Notes: a model not told the origin generated them from the sequence alone. 64,000 nt of DNA from Flaviflagellibacter sp963786225 (GCA_963786225.1 CAWAYQ010000025.1:1-64000); one strand, 5' to 3'; counted from the stretch's first letter, positions 17,419 through 26,164 are shown. Program-made: numbers and translations.

Positions 17419-18137
17419 CGGCGATGCACGGTACCCTGTCCATACTACCATTGCGATGCCGGCAGATCGGCCTGAACGTCCGCGGCCGTGATCTCCTGCA
17501 GAGCGTGACGGCCGATCTCTCGCCCGGCGCGCCGAGTATGGTCATGGGCCCGAACGGCGCCGGCAAGAGCCTGTTTCTCCGGCTCTGCCACGGGCTTATC
17601 CAGCCGACATCCGGGACGATCGAATGGAGCGGGCCGGCGGCATGGGCGCAGGCCATGGTGCTGCAGCGGCCCGTGCTTTTGCGCCGTTCCGCGCGCGCGA
17701 ACGTCATTCACGGCCTCGCGCTCGCGGGGGTCTCGCGCGCCGAGCGCGCAATACGCGCGGACGCCGCGCTGGAGCGCTTCGGGCTGACCGGTATCGCCGC
17801 GCGCCCGGCGCGTCTTCTGTCCGGCGGCGAACAGCAGAGGCTCGCAATCGCGCGGGCCTGGGCACTCGCTCCGCAGGTCCTGTTTCTCGACGAACCGACC
17901 TCCGCGCTCGATCCCGGTGGGACGCGCGCGGTCGAGGACATGATCACTGAGATCGGCCGCGAAGGCGTCAAGATCGTGATGGCGACGCACGATGTCGGCC
18001 AGGCGCGGCGGCTCGCGGGCGAGGTTTTGTTCTTTCACTCCGGACGCCTGCGCGAGCAGACGCCGGCGCCATCATTCTTCGAACACCCGCAGACGCCCGA
18101 GGCAGCCGCCTTCCTCAAAGGCGACCTGCTCTGGTGA
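17415..18137 (+). CDS. tupC: Tungstate-type ABC ATPase TupC
   Basis: ATPase of the oxyanion importer, 240 aa. Walker A is MGPNGAGKSLFLR (about residues 40-52), the signature is LLSGGEQQRLAIARA, Walker B is VLFLDEPTSALDPGG and the switch histidine is in MATHDVGQARRLA. The GTG start at 17415 overlaps the tupB stop; an ATG three codons further in is the alternative. It lacks the C-terminal molybdate-binding domain of ModC, as expected for Tup-type ATPases. It ends 22 bp before the binding protein. Confidence 0.86.
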   Translation: MTAMHGTLSILPLRCRQIGLNVRGRDLLQSVTADLSPGAPSMVMGPNGAGKSLFLRLCHGLIQPTSGTIEWSGPAAWAQAMVLQRPVLLRRSARANVIHGLALAGVSRAERAIRADAALERFGLTGIAARPARLLSGGEQQRLAIARAWALAPQVLFLDEPTSALDPGGTRAVEDMITEIGREGVKIVMATHDVGQARRLAGEVLFFHSGRLREQTPAPSFFEHPQTPEAAAFLKGDLLW

Positions 18138-18159
18138 ATCAACAGAAAGGGAGACGACC

Positions 18160-18987
18160 ATGTTGAACCGTAGAACTCTTGCCATCGCGACCGTCGCGAT
18201 GTTCGCCGCTTTGTCCGCTCCGGCTTTTGCCCAGGATCGTGCCATCACCGTCGCGTCCACGACGTCGACGGAACAGTCCGGCCTGTTCGGCTATCTGCTG
18301 CCGCTTTTCAAAGCGAAAAGCGGTATCGAAGTCCGTGTCATCGCACAGGGGACGGGGCAGGCGCTCGACACGGGCCGCCGTGGAGATGCCGATGTCGTTT
18401 TCGTTCACGACACGCCTTCTGAGGAGAAGTTCGTTGCCGAAGGCTACGGCGTGAAGCGCGTTCCGGTGATGTACAACGACTTCATCATCGTCGGACCGAA
18501 ATCCGACCCCGCCGGCATCAAGGGTACGAAGGATGTCGCGGCGGCGCTGAAGAAGATCGCCGACGCCAAGGCGCCGTTCGCCTCGCGCGGTGACGATTCC
18601 GGTACGCACAAGGCCGAACTTCGTCTCTGGAAACTCGCGGACGTGGATCCGAAGTCCGGCGGCGACTGGTACAAGGCGACGGGTTCCGGCATGGGACCGA
18701 CGCTCAACACCTCGGCGGCGATGAACGCCTATACGCTTGCAGACCGCGGCACCTGGCTCGCCTTCAAGAACCGCGGCGATCTCGAAATCGTGGTTGAAGG
18801 TGACGCCAAGCTGTTCAACCAGTACGGCGTCATCCTCGTGAACCCGGAAAAACATCCGAATGTGAAGAAGGCCGACGGCCAGGCCTTCATCGACTGGCTG
18901 GTCTCGCCTGAAGGCCAGCAGGTGATCGCCGGCTACAGGATCGGCGGCGAGCAGCTCTTCTTCCCGAACGCCAAAGGCTCTTCCTGA
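18160..18987 (+). CDS. tupA: Tungstate-binding protein TupA
   Basis: Periplasmic oxyanion-binding protein, 275 aa. The ATG at 18160 after AAAGGGAG opens a Sec signal (MLNRRTLAIATVAMFAALSAPAFAQ). The mature start ITVASTTSTEQSGLFGYLLP carries the TTST motif that in this family contacts tungstate, and FASRGDDSGTHKAEL is the second ligand loop. High-affinity tungstate uptake would feed W-containing formate dehydrogenases downstream. It is the last gene of the operon and converges with the DUF3305 gene; a hairpin lies just beyond. Confidence 0.88.
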   Translation: MLNRRTLAIATVAMFAALSAPAFAQDRAITVASTTSTEQSGLFGYLLPLFKAKSGIEVRVIAQGTGQALDTGRRGDADVVFVHDTPSEEKFVAEGYGVKRVPVMYNDFIIVGPKSDPAGIKGTKDVAAALKKIADAKAPFASRGDDSGTHKAELRLWKLADVDPKSGGDWYKATGSGMGPTLNTSAAMNAYTLADRGTWLAFKNRGDLEIVVEGDAKLFNQYGVILVNPEKHPNVKKADGQAFIDWLVSPEGQQVIAGYRIGGEQLFFPNAKGSS

Positions 18988-18995
18988 GCAATTTG

Positions 18996-19442
18996 TCATT
19001 CTCGAGCGCGCTTGATGAAAGCGCGCTCGACATGATGTTTCGTGACAAAGTCGGCGAGGCGGCTCGCAATCTCGGGGGGCATCGGCATGGTTTCGACGAT
19101 CAGATCGCCCACCGCCGTCATGGCCTCTCCCTCGGAGGGGTCGGCCGTGACGAGTGCGAGTTCCACGCCCGGCTCCTCCTCACGCGGCCGGAGCACGATC
19201 CAGAGCGACGGCCGGCCTGAATTGAGGTTGTCGCGATAGTTCGCGGTTTCGATCCTGTGCGCTTCGATCGCGGCAGAACCCGCATAGTAGATGACGCCAT
19301 CCGCGCTGCTGCGAAGTTCCGTCCAGTCGGCATATGTGGGAATGTCGGTCAGAACGCTGACGACGTTCCAGGAAAAGTCGATCCACTTATTGGTCGAATT
19401 TTTGCGCTCCACGACAATGCCGACGGGGAAGGTCTCGTCCAT
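18996..19442 (-). CDS. DUF3305-like protein of the formate dehydrogenase locus
   Basis: A 148-aa soluble protein that opens FPVGIVVERKNSTNKWIDFSWNVVSVL, the pattern I associate with the DUF3305 family, which recurs next to formate dehydrogenase genes together with DUF3306. Its function is unknown. It is the last gene of a tightly packed minus-strand set (21664 to 18996) with one base between it and the DUF6352-like gene. The hairpin at 19002-19030 lies inside its 3' end. Confidence 0.7.
   Translation of the reverse strand: MDETFPVGIVVERKNSTNKWIDFSWNVVSVLTDIPTYADWTELRSSADGVIYYAGSAAIEAHRIETANYRDNLNSGRPSLWIVLRPREEEPGVELALVTADPSEGEAMTAVGDLIVETMPMPPEIASRLADFVTKHHVERAFIKRARE
19002..19030. terminator. 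Bidirectional hairpin between tupA and the DUF3305 gene
   Basis: Perfect 12-bp stem TCGAGCGCGCTT / AAGCGCGCTCGA with a 5-base loop. It lies inside the last codons of the minus-strand DUF3305 gene and just after the tupA stop, preceded by an A/T stretch. It probably stops tupBCA transcription and may also trim the opposing operon. Confidence 0.5.
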
Positions 19443-19443
19443 A

Positions 19444-20448
19444 TCAGCTCACCGCCTCGCCGAGCGGCAGGCCCGTGACAATATTCTGCGGCTTGAGACG
19501 CAGCTGATTGTCCGTGCCGAGCGCCATAATGAGCCAAACCGGACGCGTGTTGATTTCAGCCCGAACGGCGCCGGGCTCGCCGAAGGTCAGACGGAAGATC
19601 CCGACGATCCGGTCAAGATCCTTGGGACTGACGTCGTCTCCGCGCCACAAAGTGTTCCCGATCTTGGTGGCGTCGGCATCGAGGCCGACAAACCAGGCCC
19701 AGTCGGCGTCCTGCGCGTGCGCAACCGGTTCAATGGAGACTTCGAGGCCGAGCAGATGCTTCACCCAGAGCTCAAGCGCGCGGGCGAGGCCGCGGCGCGC
19801 TTCGGGGCCACCGGCCAGACTGAGCACCATGTCGAAGGCGTCGCTGCGGTGGAAGTAGTGATCGGAATTGCCGGCATCGAGCACGTCGAGTTCAGTGACG
19901 GTCGGCCCGCTGAACATGGCGATCAACGGCGCGCTGCTCCGGCCTTCTTCGTGCAGGGCGATCACTTCGGCGTCGGCGAGCATGAGCGCGCCGTCCTGCA
20001 CGCTTGCCTTCTGCGGACGAAAGAACAGTTCGGCGGCGCGCAGAACAAACGGGTCTTCGATACCGTGGAGTGCATTGCGCAGGACGACCTGGGTGAGCTG
20101 GTTGAGAAACAGCGAAGGCGTGCGGCCGACATCGCCGCGCACGAGTTTGAGATATGCGCTCTCAAGCGTCGGCGCGGCGGTGAGACGGTCGCGGAAACCG
20201 AGCATGACCTCCCAGTTTTCCTGTGCATCGGCATCGGCGAGTGCGGCGATCTCGGACGCGGGGACGGTGCGACGGGGATTTTCGAGAAGCGCGGCATGGA
20301 GTGCACGCTCGGCCTGGCATGCTTCGGGGGGCGGTACGAGTTCCGGCCGCGCGAGATAGGCCTTCAGAAATTCGTCCGTCAGGCGAAGCCAGCCATCTTC
20401 ATCGCGGTCGAGCAGATGATGGCCGCTTGAGACCCAGAAATCCTTCAT
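19444..20448 (-). CDS. DUF6352-like protein of the formate dehydrogenase locus
   Basis: A 334-aa soluble protein with no signal peptide, opening MKDFWVSSGHHLLDRDEDGWLRLTDEFLKAYLARPEL. I recall this opening from a family (DUF6352) found beside formate dehydrogenase genes in Alphaproteobacteria; the label cannot be checked here. No catalytic motif is apparent. It overlaps the upstream gene by 4 bp and lies 1 bp from the DUF3305 gene, so the set is translationally coupled. A role in formate dehydrogenase maturation is guilt by association. Confidence 0.6.
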   Translation of the reverse strand: MKDFWVSSGHHLLDRDEDGWLRLTDEFLKAYLARPELVPPPEACQAERALHAALLENPRRTVPASEIAALADADAQENWEVMLGFRDRLTAAPTLESAYLKLVRGDVGRTPSLFLNQLTQVVLRNALHGIEDPFVLRAAELFFRPQKASVQDGALMLADAEVIALHEEGRSSAPLIAMFSGPTVTELDVLDAGNSDHYFHRSDAFDMVLSLAGGPEARRGLARALELWVKHLLGLEVSIEPVAHAQDADWAWFVGLDADATKIGNTLWRGDDVSPKDLDRIVGIFRLTFGEPGAVRAEINTRPVWLIMALGTDNQLRLKPQNIVTGLPLGEAVS

Positions 20449-20975
20449 TGTTTGTGCCCGATCGTCTTGATGTCGAACTGTTCGTCAGGCTCTTCGTCGT
20501 CTTCGGCAACAATTTCAAAGGCGCGAGCCTGCGTGTGCATGTCCTCCCGCTTCTTCAATGTGCGAAAACGTTCGCGGATGCTGCCATCCTCGACGCTACG
20601 CTGTACAGCGAGCAATGTATTGACCGGATGATCGCAGAGCGACGCGGCGAAGGAGATCTCTTCTTCAGCGGCGGCGCGCGCGGTGGCCACATCCGGGGCA
20701 CCCAGATGGGTGACCAACTGGCGGGCGAGGGAATCCGTCGCCTCCTCGATCTCCTCGTCGTTCGCCTCGGTCACGGTGACGAGCGTCGACCAGCCGAAGC
20801 TCGCGATCCCGAGCAGGCCCGCGCGAAAGGCCTGACGCTCCTTGCCGCCCAACGTGACGGGATCGCGATCCCAGAACCGGAACGCGCCGGACACCGCCCA
20901 TTCGCCGGGACTTGCGGCGAGCGGAAATACGAACTCGTCGGACGGATCGAGGCGGATGGTGCGCGGCAGTTTCAA
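20445..20975 (-). CDS. DUF6505-like protein of the formate dehydrogenase locus
   Basis: A 176-aa soluble protein opening MKLPRTIRLDPSDEFVFPLAASPGEWAVSGAFRFWD. The family name is from memory of similar loci. It has an acidic stretch EANDEEIEEATDSLARQLVTHLGAP and an acidic C-terminal tail. It overlaps both neighbours by 4 bp (ATGA type), so the three proteins are probably made together. Nothing in the sequence shows an activity. Confidence 0.55.
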   Translation of the reverse strand: MKLPRTIRLDPSDEFVFPLAASPGEWAVSGAFRFWDRDPVTLGGKERQAFRAGLLGIASFGWSTLVTVTEANDEEIEEATDSLARQLVTHLGAPDVATARAAAEEEISFAASLCDHPVNTLLAVQRSVEDGSIRERFRTLKKREDMHTQARAFEIVAEDDEEPDEQFDIKTIGHKQ

Positions 20976-21664
20976 ATCCAGGGCACTCCCGTCGCGGGAT
21001 CCAGCCAGGATGGGTGTTTCAACGCGGTGGCGAGCGAACGGGACCCGGCATCGCCATTGTCGAGAATGCGAGGCGCTCCTCCCGCGGCGCGCGCGAGCCA
21101 GCGCGCGCGGGCGGCGTGGAAGCCGAACTCATTCCAGCTGTCCGTCTCGCGCAGGAAATAGCGCGCCCAGTCCTCAATGACAGCGCTCGGCGAAAGCTCC
21201 TCGAAGCCTTCCTCGTCAAGGCCGCCGAGCAAAGGCCTGAGGCCCGGCTCGCCGGCCTGCATGACCACGGTGCGGACCATGGCCGCAAACACGATCCAGT
21301 CCGGCACATCATCCTCATGGCCGTCCGGCCAAGCGAGACGGACCCCGCCGACAAGCGCGCCGTCCACGCGCACGGCATCCGGCCAATCCAAGGCAATCGC
21401 GCGCTCCGGAGGGGCGAGCGCGGCGAGCGTGTCCGCGAGCGCATTGGCACCGACGTAAACAGCCCGTCTCGCCAGCCGCAAAGGCTCTTCAGGCTCCAGC
21501 ACGACGGCGAATTCGGCGAGATCGAAACGCCGCGCCCAGACGAGGGTCCCGGCCCCGGCGTCCGGCGCGATCGCGATTGCGTGCCGGAACGCGTCGCCGA
21601 CCTCCCGCAACGTCACCAGCGAGAACGGCGGCGGCAGACTGAGATCGGAAGCGGACGCGGACAT
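20972..21664 (-). CDS. Biotin/lipoate-ligase-like protein lacking the catalytic lysine
   Basis: A 230-aa protein with the biotin/lipoate protein ligase fold. The segment IALDWPDAVRVDGALVGGVRLAWPDG aligns with the ligase motif WPNDV...K(V)GGILxE, but the position of the nucleotide-binding lysine is leucine. The N-terminal part, LVWARRFDLAEFAVVLEPEEPL, replaces the usual glycine- and arginine-rich adenylate loop. It therefore probably does not activate biotin or lipoate, and may act as a scaffold or binding protein. It is the first gene of the coupled minus-strand operon leading to DUF3305. Confidence 0.65.
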   Translation of the reverse strand: MSASASDLSLPPPFSLVTLREVGDAFRHAIAIAPDAGAGTLVWARRFDLAEFAVVLEPEEPLRLARRAVYVGANALADTLAALAPPERAIALDWPDAVRVDGALVGGVRLAWPDGHEDDVPDWIVFAAMVRTVVMQAGEPGLRPLLGGLDEEGFEELSPSAVIEDWARYFLRETDSWNEFGFHAARARWLARAAGGAPRILDNGDAGSRSLATALKHPSWLDPATGVPWI

Positions 21665-21802
21665 GTCTTCACCGAAGTAGTGAATTGCAACAGACTATAG
21701 AAGTTCTAAGCTGGGCGGCAACGCGGCCATCGAGACCGCAGCGGAGGAGAGCACATCGCATCCGGGTTCCCGAGCGGGAATATCGAGCCCCGCGCCATAG
21801 GC

Positions 21803-23467
21803 TTGGCCGCGCTTCGCGCCGAGCCGCTGCCGCCGGCACCGACTCTGGCCCTGACCAGCCACGGCGTCGTGCTGATCCTCGGCGGCGGCCCCGAGGCCGT
21901 TCGCGCCGGACAGGCACTCGCCGACCGGCTCGATGTCACCGTTCTTCTCGATCCCGAAAACGATGCCGAGATTCCCGAAAATCTGCCGTTTCCGGTGGCG
22001 AAGGGCCACGCGGTCCGGGCCTCGGGTCATTTCGGCGCCTATGACGTCGTGCTCGACCGCTACCGCGCGCCGCGCGAGGGCGGCGGATTCGCATCCCCGC
22101 GCGACGGGGCCCTGTCGCGCTGTGACCTGATCCTCGATCTTTCCGCCGGCGCGCCGCTGTTTCCCGTGCATGAGGCACGCGACGGCTATTTCAAACCTCC
22201 GCCGGACGAGGTCGACGCGGCGATCGAGGTCGCGGGCGAACTCGTCGGCGAGTTCGACAAGCCGCGCTACATCGCCTTCAAGGCGGATATCTGCGCGCAT
22301 TCACGCTCGAAGATCACCGGCTGCACGCGCTGCCTCGATGTCTGCGCCATGGAGGCGATCTCGCCCGCGGGCGATCATGTCGAGATCGACGCCTATGTCT
22401 GCGCCGGCTGCGGCAATTGCGCGGCGGTCTGCCCGACGGGGGCTGCCTCGTACACACTGCCGACGGTCGGTGTTCTGCTCAGCCGCGTGCGTACACTTCT
22501 CATGTCCTACCGTGAAGCCGGCGGACAGGAGGCGGTTGTCTTGTTCCACGACGGCTATCACGGCGCGCCTCTCGTCGCCGATCTTGACGCGAATGTCCTG
22601 CCGATCGAAGTCAACGAGGTGAAGCAACTCGGCCTGGAGGCGCTGACGGCGGCGCTCGCTTATGGCGCGGCGGCCGTGCGCGTGCTTGTACGGCAGAGCC
22701 CCAAGAACGGCGTCGTCGCGCTTGCCGGGACCGTGGCCACGGCGAACGCGCTGTCTGCGGCTCTCGGCTACGGCGTTGACTCCATTGCGCTTGTTCACGC
22801 GGACACGGCTGAAGAACTCGCAGACGCGCTCGCGCGTTCGCCGCTCGGCACGGCCAGTCCGGAACCTTCTACATTTCTTCCGATGGGCGAAAAGCGCGGT
22901 TTGCTCGAACTGACGCTCAAGATGCTGCATCGCGCTGCCCCGGCCCCGGTCGATGTGGTGCCGCTGCCGGCCGGCGCGCCGTTCGGCTCGGTGAACGTCG
23001 ATGTGGAGGGCTGCACGCTGTGCCACGCCTGCGTCTCGGCCTGCCCGACAGGCGCGCTCGCCGCCGGAGAGGAGCGGCCGGCGCTGCGCTTCCTTGAGAG
23101 CGCGTGCGTCCAGTGCGGTCTCTGCGCCGCGACCTGCCCGGAAAAGGTGATCACGCTGGAGCCCCGGCTCGATTTCGCCGCGTGGAACGCGCCGCGTAAA
23201 ACGATCAAGGAGGAGGAGCCGTTCTGCTGCATCCGCTGCTCGAAGCCGTTCGGCACGAAGAGTTCGGTCGAGCGTGTCCTTGCCAAGCTCGAAGCGAAGC
23301 ACTGGATGTTTTCGGGAGAGAACGCGAGGCGTCTCGACGCCATCAAAATGTGCGAGCAGTGCCGGGTCGAGGCTGTGCTCAACGAGGGAATCGACCCCTA
23401 TGCCGGCGGCGAGCGGCCCCGTCCGCGAACGGCGGCGGACTATCTCCCCTCCGATCGCGGCGAATAA
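21803..23467 (+). CDS. Multi-[4Fe-4S] protein of the formate dehydrogenase locus
   Basis: An iron-sulfur protein of about 554 aa. It carries four ferredoxin-type motifs: CTRCLDVC (about residue 174), CAGCGNC (200), CTLCHAC (404) and CVQCGLC (435), plus two further cysteine groups CCIRC (475) and CEQC (517). Homologues I remember from such loci carry an extra N-terminal segment. Here only a TTG start at 21803 is available, with in-frame stops at 21698 and 21707, so the N-terminus looks shortened. It could carry electrons in or to formate dehydrogenase. It is divergent from the ligase-like operon across 138 bp. Confidence 0.72.
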   Translation: MAALRAEPLPPAPTLALTSHGVVLILGGGPEAVRAGQALADRLDVTVLLDPENDAEIPENLPFPVAKGHAVRASGHFGAYDVVLDRYRAPREGGGFASPRDGALSRCDLILDLSAGAPLFPVHEARDGYFKPPPDEVDAAIEVAGELVGEFDKPRYIAFKADICAHSRSKITGCTRCLDVCAMEAISPAGDHVEIDAYVCAGCGNCAAVCPTGAASYTLPTVGVLLSRVRTLLMSYREAGGQEAVVLFHDGYHGAPLVADLDANVLPIEVNEVKQLGLEALTAALAYGAAAVRVLVRQSPKNGVVALAGTVATANALSAALGYGVDSIALVHADTAEELADALARSPLGTASPEPSTFLPMGEKRGLLELTLKMLHRAAPAPVDVVPLPAGAPFGSVNVDVEGCTLCHACVSACPTGALAAGEERPALRFLESACVQCGLCAATCPEKVITLEPRLDFAAWNAPRKTIKEEEPFCCIRCSKPFGTKSSVERVLAKLEAKHWMFSGENARRLDAIKMCEQCRVEAVLNEGIDPYAGGERPRPRTAADYLPSDRGE

Positions 23468-24733
23468 CTACTTCGTCGCCCGGTCCAGGAAATCCGAAAG
23501 CGCTTTGCGGCTCTCCGGCCTGTTGATGGTCTGTTCGGGCATTTTTGTGCCCGGCGTATAGGCGTGCGGGCCGATCTCGAACAGCTTTTCGATCGTGTCT
23601 TTGGTCCATACGATATCGAGTTGGCGAAATCCGGAAGAATAGGAATAGCCGGGCAACGTGCCGATCCTGCGTCCCATGATGCCGTGAAGCGACGGCCCGG
23701 CGCGGCGACCCTCGTCGGCCCGAAGCGTGTGGCAGGCGACGCAGGCACGGAAGACCTGCGCGCCGGGATCGCCGGCAAAGGCCGCGAGCGGATCGGGCGG
23801 CCCTCCTGCCGCGACGGGACCGACGATTTCTCCCGTTTCGACGTTCCAGCGGCGAATCACGCGGTCACTGCCGCCGGTGAAGAGTTCATCGCCGTCTCTG
23901 GTAAATGCGAGCGACCAGACCGGGAGGCCAGGGCCGGTCAGGCCGCGTTCGATGGCAAGAGTATCGGTAAGAACAAGGGCGATTGCTCCACGCACGCCCG
24001 CCGCGGCGATGCGCCTGCCGTCCGGCGCAACGGCAAGAGAGATGACCGGCGTCTGCGTGATCTCGACCTCGCCGCCGCTCGCGCCATCCCGACCGACAAT
24101 GCGCAGCTTTCCGTCCCCGCCGCCTGCCGCGAGCCTTCCATCCGGAAGAGGCGCGAGCGCGTTGAGCGGTGTCGGCATGGTCAGGATGCGCGGCTCGCCG
24201 CTTTCAGGCCAGAGGCGCAGAGTGGCATCATATCCCGCGGTCGCTACGCGTCCGTCCGGGAGAAATGCGACGCCGTTCACGTTTCCCAGATGACCTGTAA
24301 GGACGCGGGGAGCACCGCCGTCCAATGGCCAGACGCGGGCGGTGCCGTCCCACGAGGCCGAGGCAAGATGAGCGCCGTCCGGCGAGACGGCGAGCGCGAC
24401 GACGGGGCCGGTATGGCCCTCGAGCACCCGCTGGGGCGTGGACGCTCCCGGAAGCCAGAGCGCGATCCTTCCGTCCTCGCCCGCGCTCGCAAAACGGCCC
24501 TGCGGCAGGACGGCGACCGCGTTCACCGATCCCGTGTGAAACTGGATCACGTTTTCGGCGGCTGCGCGCGGGATCGACCAGATGATCACCGTGGAATCGA
24601 AACTGCCCGAGATGAGGGTTTCGCCGTCTTCGGCAATTGCGAGCGCGCGAACCGGTCCGCCGTGGCCGCGCAGTTCCGCGGATAAGGCCGAGGCAGGAAG
24701 AAGAATGGCAAGAACCACGGCAAGCGCACGCAT
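23468..24733 (-). CDS. WD40 beta-propeller fused to cytochrome c
   Basis: Exported protein of 421 aa. A Sec signal (MRALAVVLAILLPASALSA) is followed by about seven WD40-type repeats (residues 20-310; for example GHTGPVVALAVSPDGAHLASAS and GHLGNVNGVAFLPDGRVATAG). A class I cytochrome c domain follows, with CVACH heme binding at 331-335 and Met398 in GTKMPE as probable axial ligand. The domain order suggests a periplasmic protein-binding platform carrying one heme. It sits alone on the minus strand between the Fe-S protein and DUF3306, inside the formate dehydrogenase island, so electron transfer from the periplasmic enzyme is plausible but unproven. Confidence 0.85.
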   Translation of the reverse strand: MRALAVVLAILLPASALSAELRGHGGPVRALAIAEDGETLISGSFDSTVIIWSIPRAAAENVIQFHTGSVNAVAVLPQGRFASAGEDGRIALWLPGASTPQRVLEGHTGPVVALAVSPDGAHLASASWDGTARVWPLDGGAPRVLTGHLGNVNGVAFLPDGRVATAGYDATLRLWPESGEPRILTMPTPLNALAPLPDGRLAAGGGDGKLRIVGRDGASGGEVEITQTPVISLAVAPDGRRIAAAGVRGAIALVLTDTLAIERGLTGPGLPVWSLAFTRDGDELFTGGSDRVIRRWNVETGEIVGPVAAGGPPDPLAAFAGDPGAQVFRACVACHTLRADEGRRAGPSLHGIMGRRIGTLPGYSYSSGFRQLDIVWTKDTIEKLFEIGPHAYTPGTKMPEQTINRPESRKALSDFLDRATK

Positions 24734-24830
24734 GGCGGCGAGCCTACCCCGAGAGGGTAGGGCGGCAAGTTGCTATCTGGTGGAAGCTCCCGCGCTTGCT
24801 TTGCCGAAGCATCGCGCAAAGATTAATCCC

Positions 24831-25416
24831 ATGAGCCAGGATTTTCTGTCGCGCTGGTCGCGCCGCAAGCTGAAGCGGGCGGAGGAGCCGTCTGTCGCGG
24901 CACCGGAAACCGCGAAAAAGCCCGCACCGGACGAGAGCGAGATCACTCCGGAAGAACTCGCGGCTCTGCCGGCGATCGAGGACATCACGGCAGCGACCGA
25001 TCTTGCCGCGTTCCTGAAGAAGGGCGTGCCACTCGCTTTGCGCAATGCGGTGTTTCGGCGGATCTGGGCGCTCGATCCGGAAATCCGGGATTTCGTCGGC
25101 GACGCCCGCGATTATGCCTGGGACTGGAATACGCCCGGCGGCGTGCCGGTGTCCGGACCGCTCGAACCCGGCACGGATATCCAGGGCATGCTGCGTCGCA
25201 TCGCCGGAGGAGACGAAAACACTCCGGATGCACGCGACAAAGTGATCGGTGACGCGGCGCCAGCGCCGACACGCGAACAGCCGCCCCAGCTGCCCCAGCC
25301 GTCCCCGTCCCTGCCGGAAGCTGCTGAAAAATCAGAGTTTGAGCCGAAGGACGATGAATCCGGAACCTGCCGACGATCCCGTGCGCGGGCGCCATGGCGG
25401 CGCGCTGCCAGCCTGA
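24831..25416 (+). CDS. DUF3306 protein, +1 frameshift near the 3' end
   Basis: About 194 aa. The ATG at 24831 gives MSQDFLSRWSRRKLKR, the typical DUF3306 opening, then DLAAFLKKGVPLALRNAVFRRIWALDPEIRDFVGDARDYAWDWN. The frame then shifts near 25353: the next frame continues NPEPADDPVRGRHGGALPA and stops, and RHGGALP is the C-terminal signature I associate with this family. Length is 586 nt, one base over frame. The uncorrected frame runs on without homology into torD. The gene pairs with DUF3305 in formate dehydrogenase loci; its role is unknown. It is divergent from the WD40-cytochrome gene across 97 bp. Confidence 0.75.
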
Positions 25417-25454
25417 GGAATTCGCTTTCTCTGGAACAAGTCAAAAGAAGTTGT

Positions 25455-25471
25455 TGCGGCAGGCTGCCGCA
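25455..25471 (+). terminator. Small hairpin before torD
   Basis: 7-bp stem TGCGGCA / TGCCGCA with a 3-base loop, in the 106-bp gap between the DUF3306 stop and the torD start, and about 50 bp before torD. There is no clear U-tract, so it is at best a weak stop or a leader element. Confidence 0.3.
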
Positions 25472-25522
25472 GGGCTATCATCGACTTTGCCTATCGACTG
25501 AACTGTTCGTCTGGAAGGCAAC

Positions 25523-26164
25523 ATGGACGGTGGAATGTCGTCTGCGCCTCGGATGCCGGAAGGCCGCGAGCCTTCCGCAACGAATGACTCTATCCATCAG
25601 GTCGACGAACTTCGTGCCCACGAATACAGCATGCTCGCCGTGCTTCTGGCGCGGACGCCGGACCGCACAGTCCTCGATGCGCTCGCCGGTTTGAGAGGTG
25701 ACGCCTCGCCTCTTGGGTTGGCTCACATCCATCTCGCCGAAGCGGCAGCCGTCGCCGATCCCGATGCCCTGTCGCGGGAATTCTTCAATCTCTTCATCGG
25801 CGTGGGACGAGGGGAACTTGTTCCCTACGGCTCTTTCTATCTCACCGGCTTCCTGCAGGAGAAGCCGCTGGCGCGCCTGCGCGCCGATCTTCTGACGCTC
25901 GGCATCGAACGCGCACCCGAGCAGCGCGAGCCGGAAGATCACATCGCCACTGTCTGCGAGATCATGTCGGGCCTCTGCGCCGGACGCTTTGAAGCCGCGC
26001 CGGGCTCCGACCGCCCGATGTTCGAGCGGCATCTCAAGCCGTGGGCCGCTCGCTTCTTCGCCGATCTGGAAACGGCGGAGCATGCGCGCTTCTACCGTCA
26101 TGTCGGCGCGATCGGCCGGATGTTCATGGAAATCGAAGCGGAGGCCTTCGTCTTGGCGGCGTAG
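25523..26164 (+). CDS. TorD/DmsD-family molybdoenzyme chaperone
   Basis: Cytosolic chaperone of 213 aa. It has the family pattern REFFNLFIGVGRGELVPYGSFYLTGFLQEKPLARLR and the downstream REPEDHIATVCEIM (the E(P)xDH motif). Such proteins bind the twin-arginine leader of a molybdoenzyme and hold it until the cofactor is in place. The next two genes encode proteins with twin-arginine leaders, so the formate dehydrogenase alpha subunit is the obvious client. An ATG a few codons in (MSSAPRM) is an alternative start. Confidence 0.87.
   Translation: MDGGMSSAPRMPEGREPSATNDSIHQVDELRAHEYSMLAVLLARTPDRTVLDALAGLRGDASPLGLAHIHLAEAAAVADPDALSREFFNLFIGVGRGELVPYGSFYLTGFLQEKPLARLRADLLTLGIERAPEQREPEDHIATVCEIMSGLCAGRFEAAPGSDRPMFERHLKPWAARFFADLETAEHARFYRHVGAIGRMFMEIEAEAFVLAA

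Noticed and set aside
24582..24830. Upstream extension of the DUF3306 reading frame
   Set aside because: It overlaps the start of the WD40-cytochrome gene on the other strand and lacks a recognisable protein; MSQDFLSRW at 24831 is the expected family start.
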